From NCBI GenBank assembly GCA_947652605.1, contig OX393580.1, positions 17,194,159 to 17,258,158 on the forward strand: 64,000 nucleotides of DNA, read 5' to 3'. Both the position numbers and the translations under genes were made by a program. The number at the start of each line of letters is the position of its first letter. Positions within the stretch are counted from its first letter, which is position 1. This document shows positions 35,874-47,266 of the stretch, one piece after another. The notes below the pieces were generated by a model. It saw only the letters and a program-made list of their open reading frames with translations. It was not told the DNA's origin and made no database searches. This DNA comes from Elmis aenea. Lineage: Eukaryota > Arthropoda > Insecta > Coleoptera > Elmidae.

Positions 35874-37159
35874 AAGGGTTTTCCATTAAGAACGATATGA
35901 TTTTACGATACAATAAAATAAAAACTATTTTAGATACAAACACACTTTTTATATTATTTTGAAGCACAGCATATTACATTATGTTTTGAATAACATGTCA
36001 CTTAAGTGTCCACCTCGACTCTGTGCACACGAGCGGATTCGTTTAACCCAATTTTCGAGAACTTTTTGCAATAACTCGGGCCTAATGTCACGATTGCAGC
36101 GTTCGATGTTTAATCGTAATTCATCAAGGGTTCTTGGTTTGTTTGCATAGACCCTAGATTTCAAACAAGAAGTAATCTAAAGGAGTTAAATCACAACTTC
36201 TTGGAGGCCAACTAACAGTTGCATTTCATGAAATTATCCTTTCACCAAACTGTTCTTGCAATAGGTCGATAGTGGCATTAGCAGTGTGACATGTGGCACC
36301 ATCTTGTTGGAACCACATGTCCTCTAAATCAATTTGAGCTAAATTTGGCCACAAAAAAATCTGAACATTAACCGGTACCGCTCACCAGTCACGGTAACTG
36401 CATCTCCTGTCTCGTTTAGGAAACAAAATGGTCCGATGATGCCACCATGCCATAAACCACACCATACAGTGACCTTTTGCGAATGCAAGGGCTTCTCGTG
36501 AATCTCTTGTGGATTGTTTTCACATCAAAAACGACAATTTTGTTTGTTAACAAATCCACTCATGAGCTTGATCTGAAAAGATAATTTTATGCCCAAAATT
36601 ACGATTCGTTTCAAGTTGCTCTAAAGCCCAAGCAGCAAAGTCACGGCGCTTACGATGGTCAAGTGGCTTCAGTTCTTGAGTCAATACAATCTTATACGGT
36701 GTAAATTCAAGTCTTTTCGCAAAATACGCCACGTGGTCGTTCTTGTGAGCCCTAATTCTTGAGCACGACGAGGAATAGATAAATTTGGAACCTCTTCAAC
36801 ACTATCTCTTGCAGCAGCAATGATCTCTTCACTTCTTGCATTTCGACGTCTTGTTGGTGTTTTCGCATCGCAAAGAGTAAAATTCCTTTCAAATTTTTCA
36901 ACGATTCTACGAATAGCAAGCACAGAAGGGCGATTACGTGGACCATAGTCTTCGCGAAGTGCACGTTGAGTGTTTACAAAAGAACGTCTGTTTTCATAAA
37001 ACTTTTGGATAATAACCAAACGTTCTTGAAGGGTGTATTTAACCATGAGGAATTGTAAGGTTATAGTCAATACAAATGACAACTAATTACATTTATAACA
37101 TCTTAACCATGGTTAAAATTTCATTTAAAAATCATATCATTCTTATTTGGAAAACCCTT
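35874..37159 (-). mobile_element. near-complete mariner-like element (DUF4817 transposase), decayed
   Basis: Terminal inverted repeats of about 30 bp start AAGGGTTTTCCA and include GATATGATTTTTA. They are flanked by TA (35872-35873, 37160-37161). The 1286-bp length is that of a full autonomous IS630-Tc1-mariner transposon. The single gene on the - strand spans nearly the whole interior but is broken by frameshifts and stops. Unlike the CAGGGTG families in this window it is not palindromic, so it represents the normal organisation of this superfamily. Confidence 0.93.
35979..37046 (-). pseudogene. mariner-superfamily transposase with DUF4817, inactivated
   Basis: From the ATG at 37046 the - strand begins MVKYTLQERLVIIQKFYENR, the DUF4817 helix-turn-helix found in insect transposases. 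A second helix-turn-helix-like segment (LSIPRRAQELGLTRTTTWRI) follows. After a one-base frameshift near 36695 come KIIFSDQAHEW (first catalytic Asp, ~36570), a stop at 36547, VTVWCGLWHGGIIGPFCF (~36470), another frame change near 36370, MWFQQDGATCHTA (second Asp, ~36310) and DLTPLDYFLF (third Asp, ~36190). The C-terminus runs to a stop at 35979 (VYANKPRTLDEL ... GGHLSDMLFKT). Counting through one internal stop gives 41 residues between the second and third Asp. At least two frameshifts and three stops preclude activity. Confidence 0.88.
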
Positions 37160-37161
37160 TA

Positions 37162-38267
37162 TATAATCCAAAAGTTTAGGCAAAAACTTAAAGACAATTT
37201 CTTTGGGATGACCCTGTACAACGAACATCATCTTATTTATTATTAATGTAACGTTCGTGGTATGTCTAATGTTCCTGCAATGTTAAACGACCACGATCTT
37301 GCAGGATAAACCCACGTTATGAGAAAAATCGATTTGAAGTTAAGCGAAGTGTAACACGTAATATTAATATGATCATATTTTATTTTATTAGCAGTTCTAT
37401 GCATGTATTAATGGGAAAAAAATCGTAACTGATTGTAATTTACGAGACCGTTTCTCCGGGCTAGAACAACATCTGCGCGCTTGGCTTGAAAATTATTTGT
37501 CTATCAGATTTCGTAGCGTTTTAAATGGCTCGGGGTTGTGCGTTTGAAAAAGTGGTGAATTCCCTCCGCCACTGATTAGAGTGTTGACGGATCGACGCTT
37601 TTACCTGCATTACAGCGAGGGTATGAGATATTATGATAATACGACCTACTTCAAACCAATCATGACACCGGTAGATATGCGTGGTGCATTGCGCCACTAC
37701 TCCTGACAGGTACCTGCAGTTTACAGCCGAACCGCAAAGTTAATTTTAAAAATGCAGTACTTTTATTAAAACCGACCAGTAAACGAAATTGTGTTTTGAA
37801 ATGTGGCTAAAGCGAATGACAGCAAAACGAGTTACATGCAAACGCGAATACGAGTCGATGTATGTTTGATTGTCAACGCTAAAAGTTCGTATACACAGTT
37901 GAAACAACATTTTTATATTACAAAAAAATCGTGGAAAACCTAATAAGTTTTCACTATAATTTCACAAATCTATTTATAGTTTGATCAATAACGCTTCACA
38001 TAAAAGGTGGCTATGAAAAGCGAAAGCTTATAGTCTAATATTGTATTCCAAATAAACTTTGCGTTGGATTCTTTAAGGCATTGTTCAGGCTGAAACAAAT
38101 TTTAGCAGTAATACAATTCAATGCATTTATATTACCAAACATATTATTTGACCCTTAATGAGCTTTTTGTTGTAAATATTTTGTAAAAAAAATAGTAATT
38201 TAGCTCTCCTACAGCCATGAACTAACGGCGATTTGTACAGGTAGTTTACCTGGCGTAAATAAAATTG
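37162..38267. other. non-repetitive DNA with a CpG-richer patch
   Basis: The stretch 37440-37740 has more GC and CpG than its flanks, without a splice-bounded open frame or repeat identity. It may be a conserved or regulatory intronic segment, or simply local composition. The remainder is AT-rich and featureless. Confidence 0.3.
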
Positions 38268-38269
38268 TA

Positions 38270-38747
38270 CAGGGTGGTCCAAATTCGATGGGATTGCATG
38301 GGTATCTCGCTTAATAGGCAAGATTGAGAAACGGTTAAATTACCAAAAATGGGTAGTTTTTGAGACATACTCAGAACCGTTTTCAAAAATATTCTATCAT
38401 TTCCAGTTTTTGAGATATTAGAGAAAAACTGTTTTTTTTTTGTCATATTAAAAATGTGTCATATCTCCGTTATTGTTGTAAATATCAAAAAAGTGTATTA
38501 ACAATATTTTTAGATATTTCTGTTAAGTTTGATTACACTAAAAAAAAATATTTTTGCGCTCGCCGTTAAAAAGTTATGACACAAACTTACCTTTTTTTGA
38601 AATGGATGCTATAGTTGGCTATGGTCTATTTAAATTCCTTATTTTTTTCTCATTCCAAATATGCACATTTTTGGTAATTTAACTGTTCCTCTATTTTACC
38701 TATGAAGCAAGATACCCATGCAATCTCATCGAATTTGGACCACCCTG
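38270..38747. mobile_element. internally deleted CAGGGTGGTCC element
   Basis: Both termini (CAGGGTGGTCCAAATTCGAT and its inverse) and TA flanks (38268-38269, 38748-38749) match the element at 17029-18235, but the length is only 478 bp. The left arm continues to 'ttctcattccaaatat' at about 38660, then jumps directly to the last ~85 bp of the right arm. The palindromic centre was therefore removed by an internal deletion, leaving a more conventional MITE. Confidence 0.92.
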
Positions 38748-38749
38748 TA

Positions 38750-39930
38750 CTAGTTTGTGTTTTTTATGTTTCATTCCCTTTGCGTAATTTTCAGAGCTAA
38801 TGCAACTTTTTTGTTAGCTTGAACCAGATATAAGTAAGTAAAGATTCTTTTGAGGTTGCTTAATTTATTTTAGCACTATTTTTTCGGTATCTTATCACAA
38901 AATTTGTAGCTAATACAAGACCTGAACGTTTATTACTGTTTAATGTCTTTATCCTGCTATTATTTTTTTAATTGTCTGAACGGCAAATTTCACTAAAACA
39001 AAAGTTAGCGACTTCCTCTTTTAATAATTTTTTTTGCGTGCCTTTACTTCCAACATTAATGTTGAAATTATTACAATTTTTTTTATTGAAAACGATGATT
39101 CGATGGTGGTGAATAGTATGAGATTAGGTCCAATCTTGCTTAAAATATTTGAAATAAACCAGTGTGCTAAAATTTCTTTTTCTAATCGTGTTTTTAAGTT
39201 GTTCTTAATAAATATTTGTTGCGGCTGTTTAAGTTTTCTTTAACGTTAAACGTTTAAGTTGTTGGGTTGTGAACTAACCTGAAATTTTAGCCACCCGCTG
39301 TGATGCAATGTAAAAAAATATCAAGTCGAATTTCAAAGTTAGGGGTGTGGTCGGTTTATTTCAACCACCTTGCATCTTATGTTAAATCATCCTATTCTTT
39401 CGTCCCCTAGCAACCCCGCATTGTTCACCAAATATGAAATCTGCTAAATAATTGTAGCCCTTGTCTGAGCAAATGATAAATGTGAACATTTTTAAGATTG
39501 GATTGTGGTGTTAGCCTCCAATATTTTTCTTTGTAATTAAGCGATTTTGTTGCTTCATGGGGATAGTTCTTATTCATACAATAATTTTTCCATTCAAGCG
39601 TAAATAAGTTTATTTTATTTGTTTGATGGTAAATTACGTAATATTTGTAACCGCCAAGGGCTGTTATGCAAAGCTAATTGTTTAATAATTACACCTAACT
39701 TGGTTGGTAACATAGAAAAAACAGGATGAATACTGACAAACATATTATTTAAATAATCATTTAGTCTCGGTTTTAGGTAATTATACCACATAAACATTAT
39801 ATGCAGGTCTTGATGGATGTCAAATTCACACGATAGCTTTTTGAAAATAACAAAAAACTTCCTTATAAATAATGAAAAGAAACCGTGAATTATCTTTTTG
39901 CAAATTTATTACTTAAGCAAGGAATATATT
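38750..39930. other. AT-rich DNA, nothing recognised
   Basis: No repeats, splice-bounded frames or RNA genes could be supported. Confidence 0.35.
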
Positions 39931-39932
39931 TA

Positions 39933-40132
39933 CAGGGTGTGTATATGAAGTCTTAGTGTGAGGCCTGAGTGAAAAAGCGTGCAGCGGTGCGTGCGGCGGA
40001 GCGGGGTGTGCGAAATAGTAGCGTTGACTGAGTGGCCTCAGTAAACGCAGTAAACAGACAGCGTTCGAGTGACGTATATACTATAAACTGTCATAATGGC
40101 TTCCTACGATATTATTGATATGTATTTAGAAG
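39933..40132. mobile_element. single CAGGGTGTGTATATG end with GC-rich sequence
   Basis: A mariner-type left terminus CAGGGTGTGTATATGAAG follows TA at 39931-39932. It leads into unusually GC-rich DNA (39960-40060, many 'gcg' words). I found no inverted partner downstream, so this is either a solo end or an element whose right side was replaced by the insertion at 40133. Confidence 0.4.
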
Positions 40133-40358
40133 AATAGTTATTTATGTATCAAGGCCAAAAAGTGTAACTTTTTCGTCCGCGTCTGGTTTGCAGCAAATAG
40201 ACAAGGCCGAAAAAGTACGTTTTGGCCGAGGTGCATATTACATTTTTTGTGCGATCGAATTAAAAACAATTTAAATTTTTAGTAATTTTCAAAATTATAG
40301 GTTAGAAACTACGTGACATAATGTTACACTTTTTGGCCTTGATTCATAAATAACTATT
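40133..40358. mobile_element. 226-bp MITE with 36-bp inverted repeats
   Basis: The segment at 40133-40168 (AATAGTTATTTATG...GTGTAAC) returns inverted at 40323-40358 with one mismatch. The unmatched middle is about 154 bp. The words 'aaggccaaaaagtg' appear in both arms. No target duplication is evident, so exact termini and superfamily are open. Confidence 0.8.
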
Positions 40359-41226
40359 AAAACTCTGCTAAGCAACTTTGATTATCTCAAAAGTTGACAG
40401 TTGTAAACAAAATTTTTAGGTAAGAATATCATTTTGTCCCAAGTTACCCTACCGTCCCAAGTAGCCCTATTCTACGGTACCTGGCTAACATTTTGTTTTA
40501 TTGTGAATTCATCTATTTTTAAAATACAAAAGGAACAAATTAAAATCTCTCGAATTACATGGTCGATCCAGCGCACTCTTTGATTCACCAATTTAACATA
40601 AAATATAACACGCCTTTGATTTTTGGAAGCAGCCGAATTACATAATGCAATGTTAAATTGCGCATGTTAATCGCGACTCGGCATTTTTTATTTGAAATAA
40701 AATTGTACACACATCATTAGGCAATTTGGGGGCAGATCGAATTCCAGCTTTATAAACAATTCGTCAAAAAACAATACCTCTTGCTACTGAACAAAGAAAT
40801 CCTTGAGACGGGCATCAAAGAATTTTCCTAATACCTGTGCGAAATCGCTGAAAAAAATATGTTAATTTCCCATTTAACGTCTAGAATTATTCAGTAAGCT
40901 CTTTTGTATCAACCGAGATGTTGTTTATTACAGACAGACCGGCGAAGCAAAAATTCATTGTGTCTAATTCGCGGAATTTAGGGTTGTTATATGTTACTGT
41001 ATCTAGCTAAGTGTATAATATTAACGGTTTCATATACCAATAGGTTTTCGCATCTTATAAGCGTACTTAAGTCTTATGCATAAAGCGGGTACCATTATGT
41101 AGATGAGTTTTATTTCTAGAATGAAAGATGAATTGAAAAACTTATATCTTGGATTTAAAAGTTTTTGCTGATTAAGATTGGTTTGTTGTGATTCTGTTAT
41201 CAAAAACAATAAAATTTATCATAAGG
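40359..41226. other. AT-rich DNA, nothing recognised
   Basis: No inverted termini, exon-like islands or repeats were recognised between the small MITE and the GGGGAGACC element. Confidence 0.35.
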
Positions 41227-41228
41227 TA

Positions 41229-42100
41229 GGGGGAGACCGGGAATGAAAGTAACACGGGTAGGTTGTAACAGTGCCTATAGTTTATTTAACTTTTGTTATG
41301 TGGCCCTAAGCGCTAACAATGTTTATTTACATCCACCTTCCTACCTACATTGCTAGTTTTCATCTGTCATAGAGATTAAGTTTTTGCCAGCCAAAGTCAC
41401 TATTTTCCGCCTAAAAGTTAATACGTTGTGTCACCGGTCGAGTGACTTTTAGGCGATCTCTTAAAGGGGAACAAAAAAGTACTTAGATTATTATGTTCTA
41501 AATTTTGTTGGCTATTGCTGTATGCAATACAATTTGACGTTGGAATCGTGGTTAATTGTGGATTCCCTCGAATTTGTCTTGTGTACACTTGGGGTCAAAA
41601 GTAACAGTGTTACAACCAACCCCAATCAATGTTTTTACTTGCAAATGTTCACTCTTAGCACATAATTGGTGGTTTTCTTCTTACATAAGAAGATACAAAA
41701 TTTGTCGGATTAATTTTCCAATATGTTGTATTTTTTTGTTTCGCATTTTTAAATATTTCTTCATTTTGCTAATGTGTATTTTGGAATCAAATACTAATTT
41801 TGTTGATGAATACTAATATATTTACCCAGTACTTATGAGCTGTGTAAATTATTTAGCCGTTACAACTTACCCCGATCATTGTTACTTTTAGCCCCAACGT
41901 TGAGGTTGGAAGTAACAGTTGTCTTCCTACAGAAAAAAACAAATTTCTCACATATGTCTTACGAAACATGAAATAAATATCTTGGAAGAAAGGCCAATGT
42001 CCAATCTATCAAGAAATCAATTTGGATGCAAAAAACTTGTTATACTCTATGAGAAATTAAATAAAAACAAAAAAATTTTACTTTCGCCCCCGGTGTCCCC
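41229..42100. mobile_element. GGGGAGACC-terminal DNA transposon, copy 2
   Basis: The ends GGGGGAGACCGGGAATGAAA and inverted GGGGACACCGGGGGCGAAAG are flanked by TA (41227-41228, 42101-42102). It is collinear with the element at 4377-5696, in the same orientation, but lacks about 450 bp in its middle, including the part around 4900-5340. It retains the CGCCTAAAAGTTA hairpin near 41410-41455 and the internal 'ggggtcaaaagtaacagtgt' phrase. Confidence 0.88.
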
Positions 42101-42102
42101 TA

Positions 42103-42849
42103 TACAATTACCCACACATTCATTAATTAAAAACTAAAAACCTACATCACTCAATTTTTCATAGTTTAGTTAAAAGTGAAAACCATAATGAGTCCAAAAA
42201 AATTTATCTTCAATTAAAACTCATAGAGACACCTAGATTTTTACGCGACTATTGAACCATTATTAATTAAATTCTCACAAAAGAATTTCCGCTTGCAATG
42301 TTTTTTACAGACTACTTTATATATTTACAACGACAAGCCCATTTTTATACCATTCATAAATTCGCGAGATCCAAACCAAAACCCATCCGTTTTTACAATC
42401 ATAATCCTACTGTTAAAAATTTAATAGTAGATAAATGAATACAAGCCCGACAAGATTTAATTAATTAAATTATCTACACTCGTTTAAAATTTCGTTTGAT
42501 GCGACACAAAAATATCAACTAAATATAATTGTAAAAAAGTCGCAACAGGAAACGAAATTATAATAATCCAATTTAGATTCATGCTAATTAAATGAAAAAC
42601 GTTTTTCTGTTTATAGCTGGCTAATTATTTTGTGGACTAACGGACCGATTAATTTATTTTACGCTAGCCATCTCGATACGTTTCTTATTAACAGCTGCAA
42701 AGGAGTTTAAATGAGGATTTGTACCTCTTTTTTGTCACCACAACAAATAAATTTCCAAATTTAAACGATAATATAATGTTAAAAAGGGTTAAGGAACTTA
42801 TATGCTGAAAAAGTTGTAAAAAACAATAATGCAACACGAATAATTGTTT
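42103..42849. other. AT-rich DNA before the satellite
   Basis: No element ends or coding signs were recognised. The satellite repeats begin near 42850. Confidence 0.35.
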
Positions 42850-43080
42850 TTACAATGGTCGGTCAGTCTGTAAGTTATTTCAAAAATTTAACTCTTAGTA
42901 CTATATTTGCAAATCATTTTTGAACTGCGCAAAGTATTGTATTAACATTAAAATAAAATATTAGCTTTGGATAGTTGCAGCTACAAAAAATATTTTAATG
43001 AAGATCGGTTAATCTGTTTGTAATTAATTTCAAAAATTCATCCCTTAGAGAAACATATTTAATAATGATTTAGTTTCAAG
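42850..43080. repeat. ~180-bp satellite, block 1
   Basis: Two units are recognised by 'gatcggt..atctgt..gtaa.t.atttcaaaaa' landmarks at about 42868 and 43015. The second ends at the hAT insertion, whose TSD (43073-43080) is part of the unit. Blocks 2 and 3 (44281-44621 and 48288-48725) carry the same landmarks in the same orientation. Confidence 0.8.
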
Positions 43081-44280
43081 CAGGGTTGAGCTGATTTAAA
43101 TCACGATTTAAATCATGATTTAAATCAATGTTTTTTTTTAAATCACTTGATTTTAAAAAAAATTATCAATTTAAATCACAGACTATGAGTACAATATAAT
43201 ATTTATAATAAAACAAAATTGTATTACTATTAGTAATTAAATACACGAAATGGTGAATAAACCATATCAATTTGCTCTTGTAAAGTAATATTTATTGTGC
43301 AAATGCAATAATTCAAAAAATAAATGACAAGTTTTTGACGTTAGCGAAGTGAACAGTCAGTTTTTTCAATTTCCAAGGCACTCTATTGCTTCAATTACTA
43401 TTTGAAGAAAAGTGTCGAATATCTCGAAAAGTATGAGTTTTGGGTATAGAACATACTTAACAAAATATGAAGCTCTTTTAAAGACGAATTCGATGACATA
43501 AAAAAATACAGGGGTTTGCATTAAAAAAAAATAGAGTTACGAGCTTTTGAAAATCGTGGAAGTTGCCACCTAGGTACCTATTTATAAACACCCCTGTATG
43601 TGTGATTCAAGTTTTTTTATATCGAGCGAACAGAGAAATTTTTTCTGCATGTCCATACCAAATTACAACTCTGTACTTCAAAATAACTTCAGGAGAATTT
43701 TTTAAATAAAGACTTTAAACCTTAAATAATTTAGAAAATTATTTTTTTTTTACAACGCCGTTTAAAAACCTGTAGTATTTTAGATTGATGCAAAGCTAAA
43801 ATTAAGGCGGTCAAAAATATTAAATAAAAAATTGGGTGTTGTATTTGAAATATAAAAGTTGCTATTAGTTCCAGAAAGGTGACTCACCCTGTATATTTGA
43901 AAATATTTTTATTGTGTTGTTTAGAAAAAACTGTATAAAATAACATTTGCATCAACTTCATATCGCAAGCCGTTTAGCCACAATCGACCGATCCCGCACT
44001 AATGACTCACCCTGTATATAATTAATTAAACATCAACATTTAACACAGATTTTTTCAAAATTCTTAATCATTATATTTAATTTTTCAGTTTGACAAAAAT
44101 TCACCAATGAATTAAATATATTGGTTATTAAATATATTAGCACAAAACAGAAATAGCATGTGAATATGTCACTAAATTCGATAATATGGTACATTTGCTT
44201 TAAATCAAAAAAATCTGATTTAAATCAAATAAATCGATTTTTTGATTTTTTTTTTTAAATCATGATTTTTATCCACCCTG
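43081..44280. mobile_element. hAT element rich in GATTTAAATC palindromes
   Basis: The ends CAGGGTTGAGCTGATTTAAA and inverted CAGGGTGGATAAAAATCATG are flanked by GTTTCAAG (43073-43080) and GTTCCAAG (44281-44288), an 8-bp duplication with one later change. Subterminal arrays of (TGATTTAAATCA)-like palindromes lie at both ends (43090-43165 and 44205-44270). Inside is a short module between 'tacaggggttt' (43508) and 'aaacacccctgta' (43602), plus two further 'gactcaccctgtata' ends (43873, 44003), suggesting nested small insertions. No transposase was seen. Confidence 0.9.
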
Positions 44281-44621
44281 GTTCCAAGTACCACATTCGA
44301 AAATAATATTTAAACTGCTTGAGGTATTGACTTAAAATTTATAGATAATGTTAAATTTAAGCAGCTGCAGCTACAAATATTTTTTTTCGAAGATCGGTCA
44401 ATCGGTTTGTAAGTAAAAAATTACCCCTTAGAGTAACTCATATTTAATAATAGTCAACTTTCAAGTGCTATATTCTTGAATAATTTTTAAACTGCTTGAG
44501 GTATCGATTTAACATCTACAGATAATGTTAACTTTAAGTAGCAACAACTATTAAAATAATTTTTAAGCTGATCCGTCAGTCTGTAAGTAATTTCAAAAAA
44601 CCACCCCTTGGACCCTTAGAG
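44281..44621. repeat. ~180-bp satellite, block 2
   Basis: Two units carry landmarks 'aaactgcttgaggtat(t/c)ga' at about 44310 and 44496, and 'gtaagta' at about 44411 and 44583, giving a ~175-185 bp period. The block continues block 1 in phase once the hAT element is removed, and ends at the next hAT insertion (TSD 44614-44621). Confidence 0.85.
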
Positions 44622-45358
44622 CAGTGATGTCCAACCTTTTTGAGGCTGGGGGCTATTTAAGCTACTTAAAAACTTTGGTGGGCTACTTAATCTCAGTCAT
44701 CCTTCCTCCCCCTTCATGGAAAAAACAAAACTCAAAAAGTAGGCATTTTTACCAAGAAAAATTTGAATAAATACAATTTCAGTATTAAAATATTTTAAAT
44801 TTTAAAATCGGATCCGTAAGCATTCAATAAAATGTTCATCGGTAAGACCATATTTGTATTTAGTTTTGATGATATTAAGCTGCAAAAATGTCATTTTGCA
44901 GAGGTATAAAGAAGCGAAAAATGAGTTTACTTTTTCGCAAATTTGATAAGATTTTGGTATAGGCTATGACGGGGTCAGTTGCTTACCAAAACCAATCATT
45001 TTCAATAGATTTCTTGTTAGAAGCCATTTCATAAAACCATAATTTCAATTTCTGAATTGTCGAAGAACGTACATCATTGCATAAGTGTAGCTTATGTCAA
45101 AATGCTGAAAATAATAGATACTAGTGGTTCAATTTCCTTTTGATCCTGAAAACGTCTTTAAGCGATTCAAGGACATCAATGTGCCTTTGTGGCTGATAAT
45201 TTTAATCATTGTCTTCTTTCATGTTTTTTATTGATGAAAATATTCGTATATGAAAGTTTTTAAATGAGAAATCTGTAAGTGCAACTTCTGCTCGTGGGCG
45301 CCTTAACATAGCCTCGCGGGCTACACCGGACCCGCTAGCTACCGGTTGGACATCACTG
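44622..45358. mobile_element. hAT (Charlie-like) element
   Basis: Perfect 15-bp inverted termini CAGTGATGTCCAACC are bracketed by a perfect 8-bp duplication CCTTAGAG (44614-44621, 45359-45366). The subterminal sequence mentions 'ggctgggggcta' on the left and 'gcgggctacaccgga' on the right, as in animal hAT-Charlie elements. The 737-bp interior has no intact frame; it may contain a heavily decayed transposase segment that I cannot align by eye. Confidence 0.92.
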
Positions 45359-45366
45359 CCTTAGAG

Positions 45367-46101
45367 TAAGGTGACTAGATTTTAGTTGTGGTAATGCGGG
45401 ACAAAATCGACTGGGGTTATTAATAAAAGTAAAAGAATGCATTATCTTTTTTTGCTTATTTTGATATTTACGTATTTTACTTTTGCAGATTAACTAATAA
45501 GAATGTTTAATAATTAGTGATTGATGTTGGTAATTTTTAAGCAAATTCGTGTACTCTTTTATATTTTACATCTGTTTATTGTGGTATTGTGAACATGGCT
45601 AAATTTGAACACATTGGCAAGTCTAATATGTTAGAATATTACATTGTAAGTGATAAAAACGTAGTGACTGGTGCAAAATTTACTTGAAAAATGTACGTTT
45701 ACTTGTTTATTGATTGCAAACATCACTTGTTTACGAAATCATGGCAAACATTGATAAGGAAATTTTTACAAAATTAGCCATATCGCGCTTATCTTTTGTA
45801 ACAAATACATAAACTATATATTTTTGAAAAGCTAAAAAACGCTGGTTTATATAAAGTCATGGCTAACTAGGGTTTCCTTTAAAAAAATTAAGTTTACTTC
45901 ATTTCGATAGATAAGGTCTATAAAAAAATGAATTTGTTTTTAAATTAAGTATTAAAATCTGTTTATAAAAAACTTGTTAATATTTAATTCTAGTTTAATA
46001 AATAAAGCCTCTATAGTAAATTTTTAAAAATGATGAAATTAATTTTTTCGTCTGTAGTTCCAAAATAAAAAGCGATGCAAGAAATCTGATTGTATAGTAT
46101 A
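45367..46101. other. unidentified insertion between satellite blocks
   Basis: The sequence starts 'ggtgactagattttagttg' directly after satellite-like 'ccttagagtaa'. The far side, at 48270-48290, has 'ggtcaccccaccttagattaa', again leading into satellite. This suggests a separate element of roughly 1 kb, itself interrupted by the foldback element at 46102-48010, with ends of the GGTGAC type. Its interior is AT-rich and unrecognised. Confidence 0.4.
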
Positions 46102-46847
46102 CACGGTGCACCACGACCCTGAGATTCTTCGATAGCTCCTTTATTAATAAAAATATCAAAAAATGTTTCATACAAATATTGTGCGAACCTATTTTCTACA
46201 TAACCTAAAATTATTTTCAAATACACAGGGTGTTTCGTTTGACCGGCACATATAAAAATTTTTTTTTTTTAAATAGAACACCCTGTATATTTTTACATTT
46301 TTGGATTTCTCTATAAATTTACTTTAAAAAATGTATGAAATTATATGGGTCTTAAGACAACTGTTTTCGTAAAATTTACATTTTTGTGAAAATTTTGAGC
46401 GATACAGCACTTTCAATTTTTTTTTAACAATAAAGTTATTTAAAAAAGCGGTAAAATTTCGTTTAATATTTAGATTGACAATAGATTAATTAACACTTTG
46501 CGCTAGCTACATTTTAAAAATATTATACAGGGTGTTTTTTACACTTGGTCAAACTTGTGAAACTTTAAACATCGATAAGTCATTTTTCTTAAATGCAACA
46601 CCCTGTATATTTTTACATTTTCTTGTAGAGAATTTAATTGTCTTTCGAAATTATTAAGCATATCCTATACCTAAAGTTAATATTTTTCGAGCTATCTCGA
46701 TTTTTATTAGTATTACTAAGGCAATTAAAATATTTTAAAGTCGGCCATGTACGTAAGTCGTAATTTTTCAAAGAAGTTTTAAACAAAAGAATAAAAAGAG
46801 CTGCAACTTTAATTTTAGGCTAAAAATGTACCCCATTTTACCGAAAT

Positions 46848-47140
46848 TTATCGTATAAATTGTTCAAGATTATGTCCTTGTTCTACGCACAGCCGTAGAC
46901 CTTGTCTGAAAGACTCTAGCTCCCTTTATAACATTTCGGGGGTTATACCATCAAAAGCAACACGAATCCTGTTCTGCACATCTTCAGCAGTTGTTGGGGG
47001 GGTCTTGATACACCTGTTTTATGGGTCCCCACAAAAATAAATCTATAGGGGTAAGATCAGGTGACCTAGGTGGCCAGGAGATTGGTCTACCTCGCCCTAT
47101 CCATCTATTAGGATATTCTGGGTTCGGCAACTGCATTACT
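46848..47140 (-). pseudogene. mariner-type transposase C-terminus (second copy)
   Basis: On the - strand the DDE-block phrase SPDLTPIDLFLWG is followed by PIKQVYQD. A run of seven C bases (six in the copy at 1833-2153) shifts the frame, after which DVQNRIRVAFDGITPEML, a stop and the terminal FIR with a stop at 46848-46850 are read. It is the counterpart of the fragment in the first foldback element and carries one extra frameshift. It lacks the N-terminal and first catalytic regions. Confidence 0.83.
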
Positions 47141-47266
47141 TGCTGTGTTGCTTTTAATGGTATAATCCCCGAAATGTTATCAAGAGTGCTCGAGTCTTTG
47201 AGGCAACATCTACGGCTGTGCGTAGAACATGAACAAGGATATAATTTTGAACAATTTATACGATAA
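47141..47266 (+). pseudogene. inverted duplicate of the transposase C-terminus (second copy)
   Basis: The + strand carries PEMLSRVLESLRQHLRLCVE and a terminal QFIR with a stop at 47266, matching the duplicate in the left arm of copy 1 almost residue for residue. A longer frame upstream (from 47021) is only the antisense of the neighbouring DDE fragment. Confidence 0.8.

Noticed and set aside
47021..47266. 81-codon + frame beginning MGPHKN as a gene
   Set aside because: Its first part is the antisense of the DDE fragment and its last part the inverted duplicate of the transposase C-terminus. The same chimaeric frame occurs at 1703-1948 on the - strand only because both foldbacks share the apex junction.
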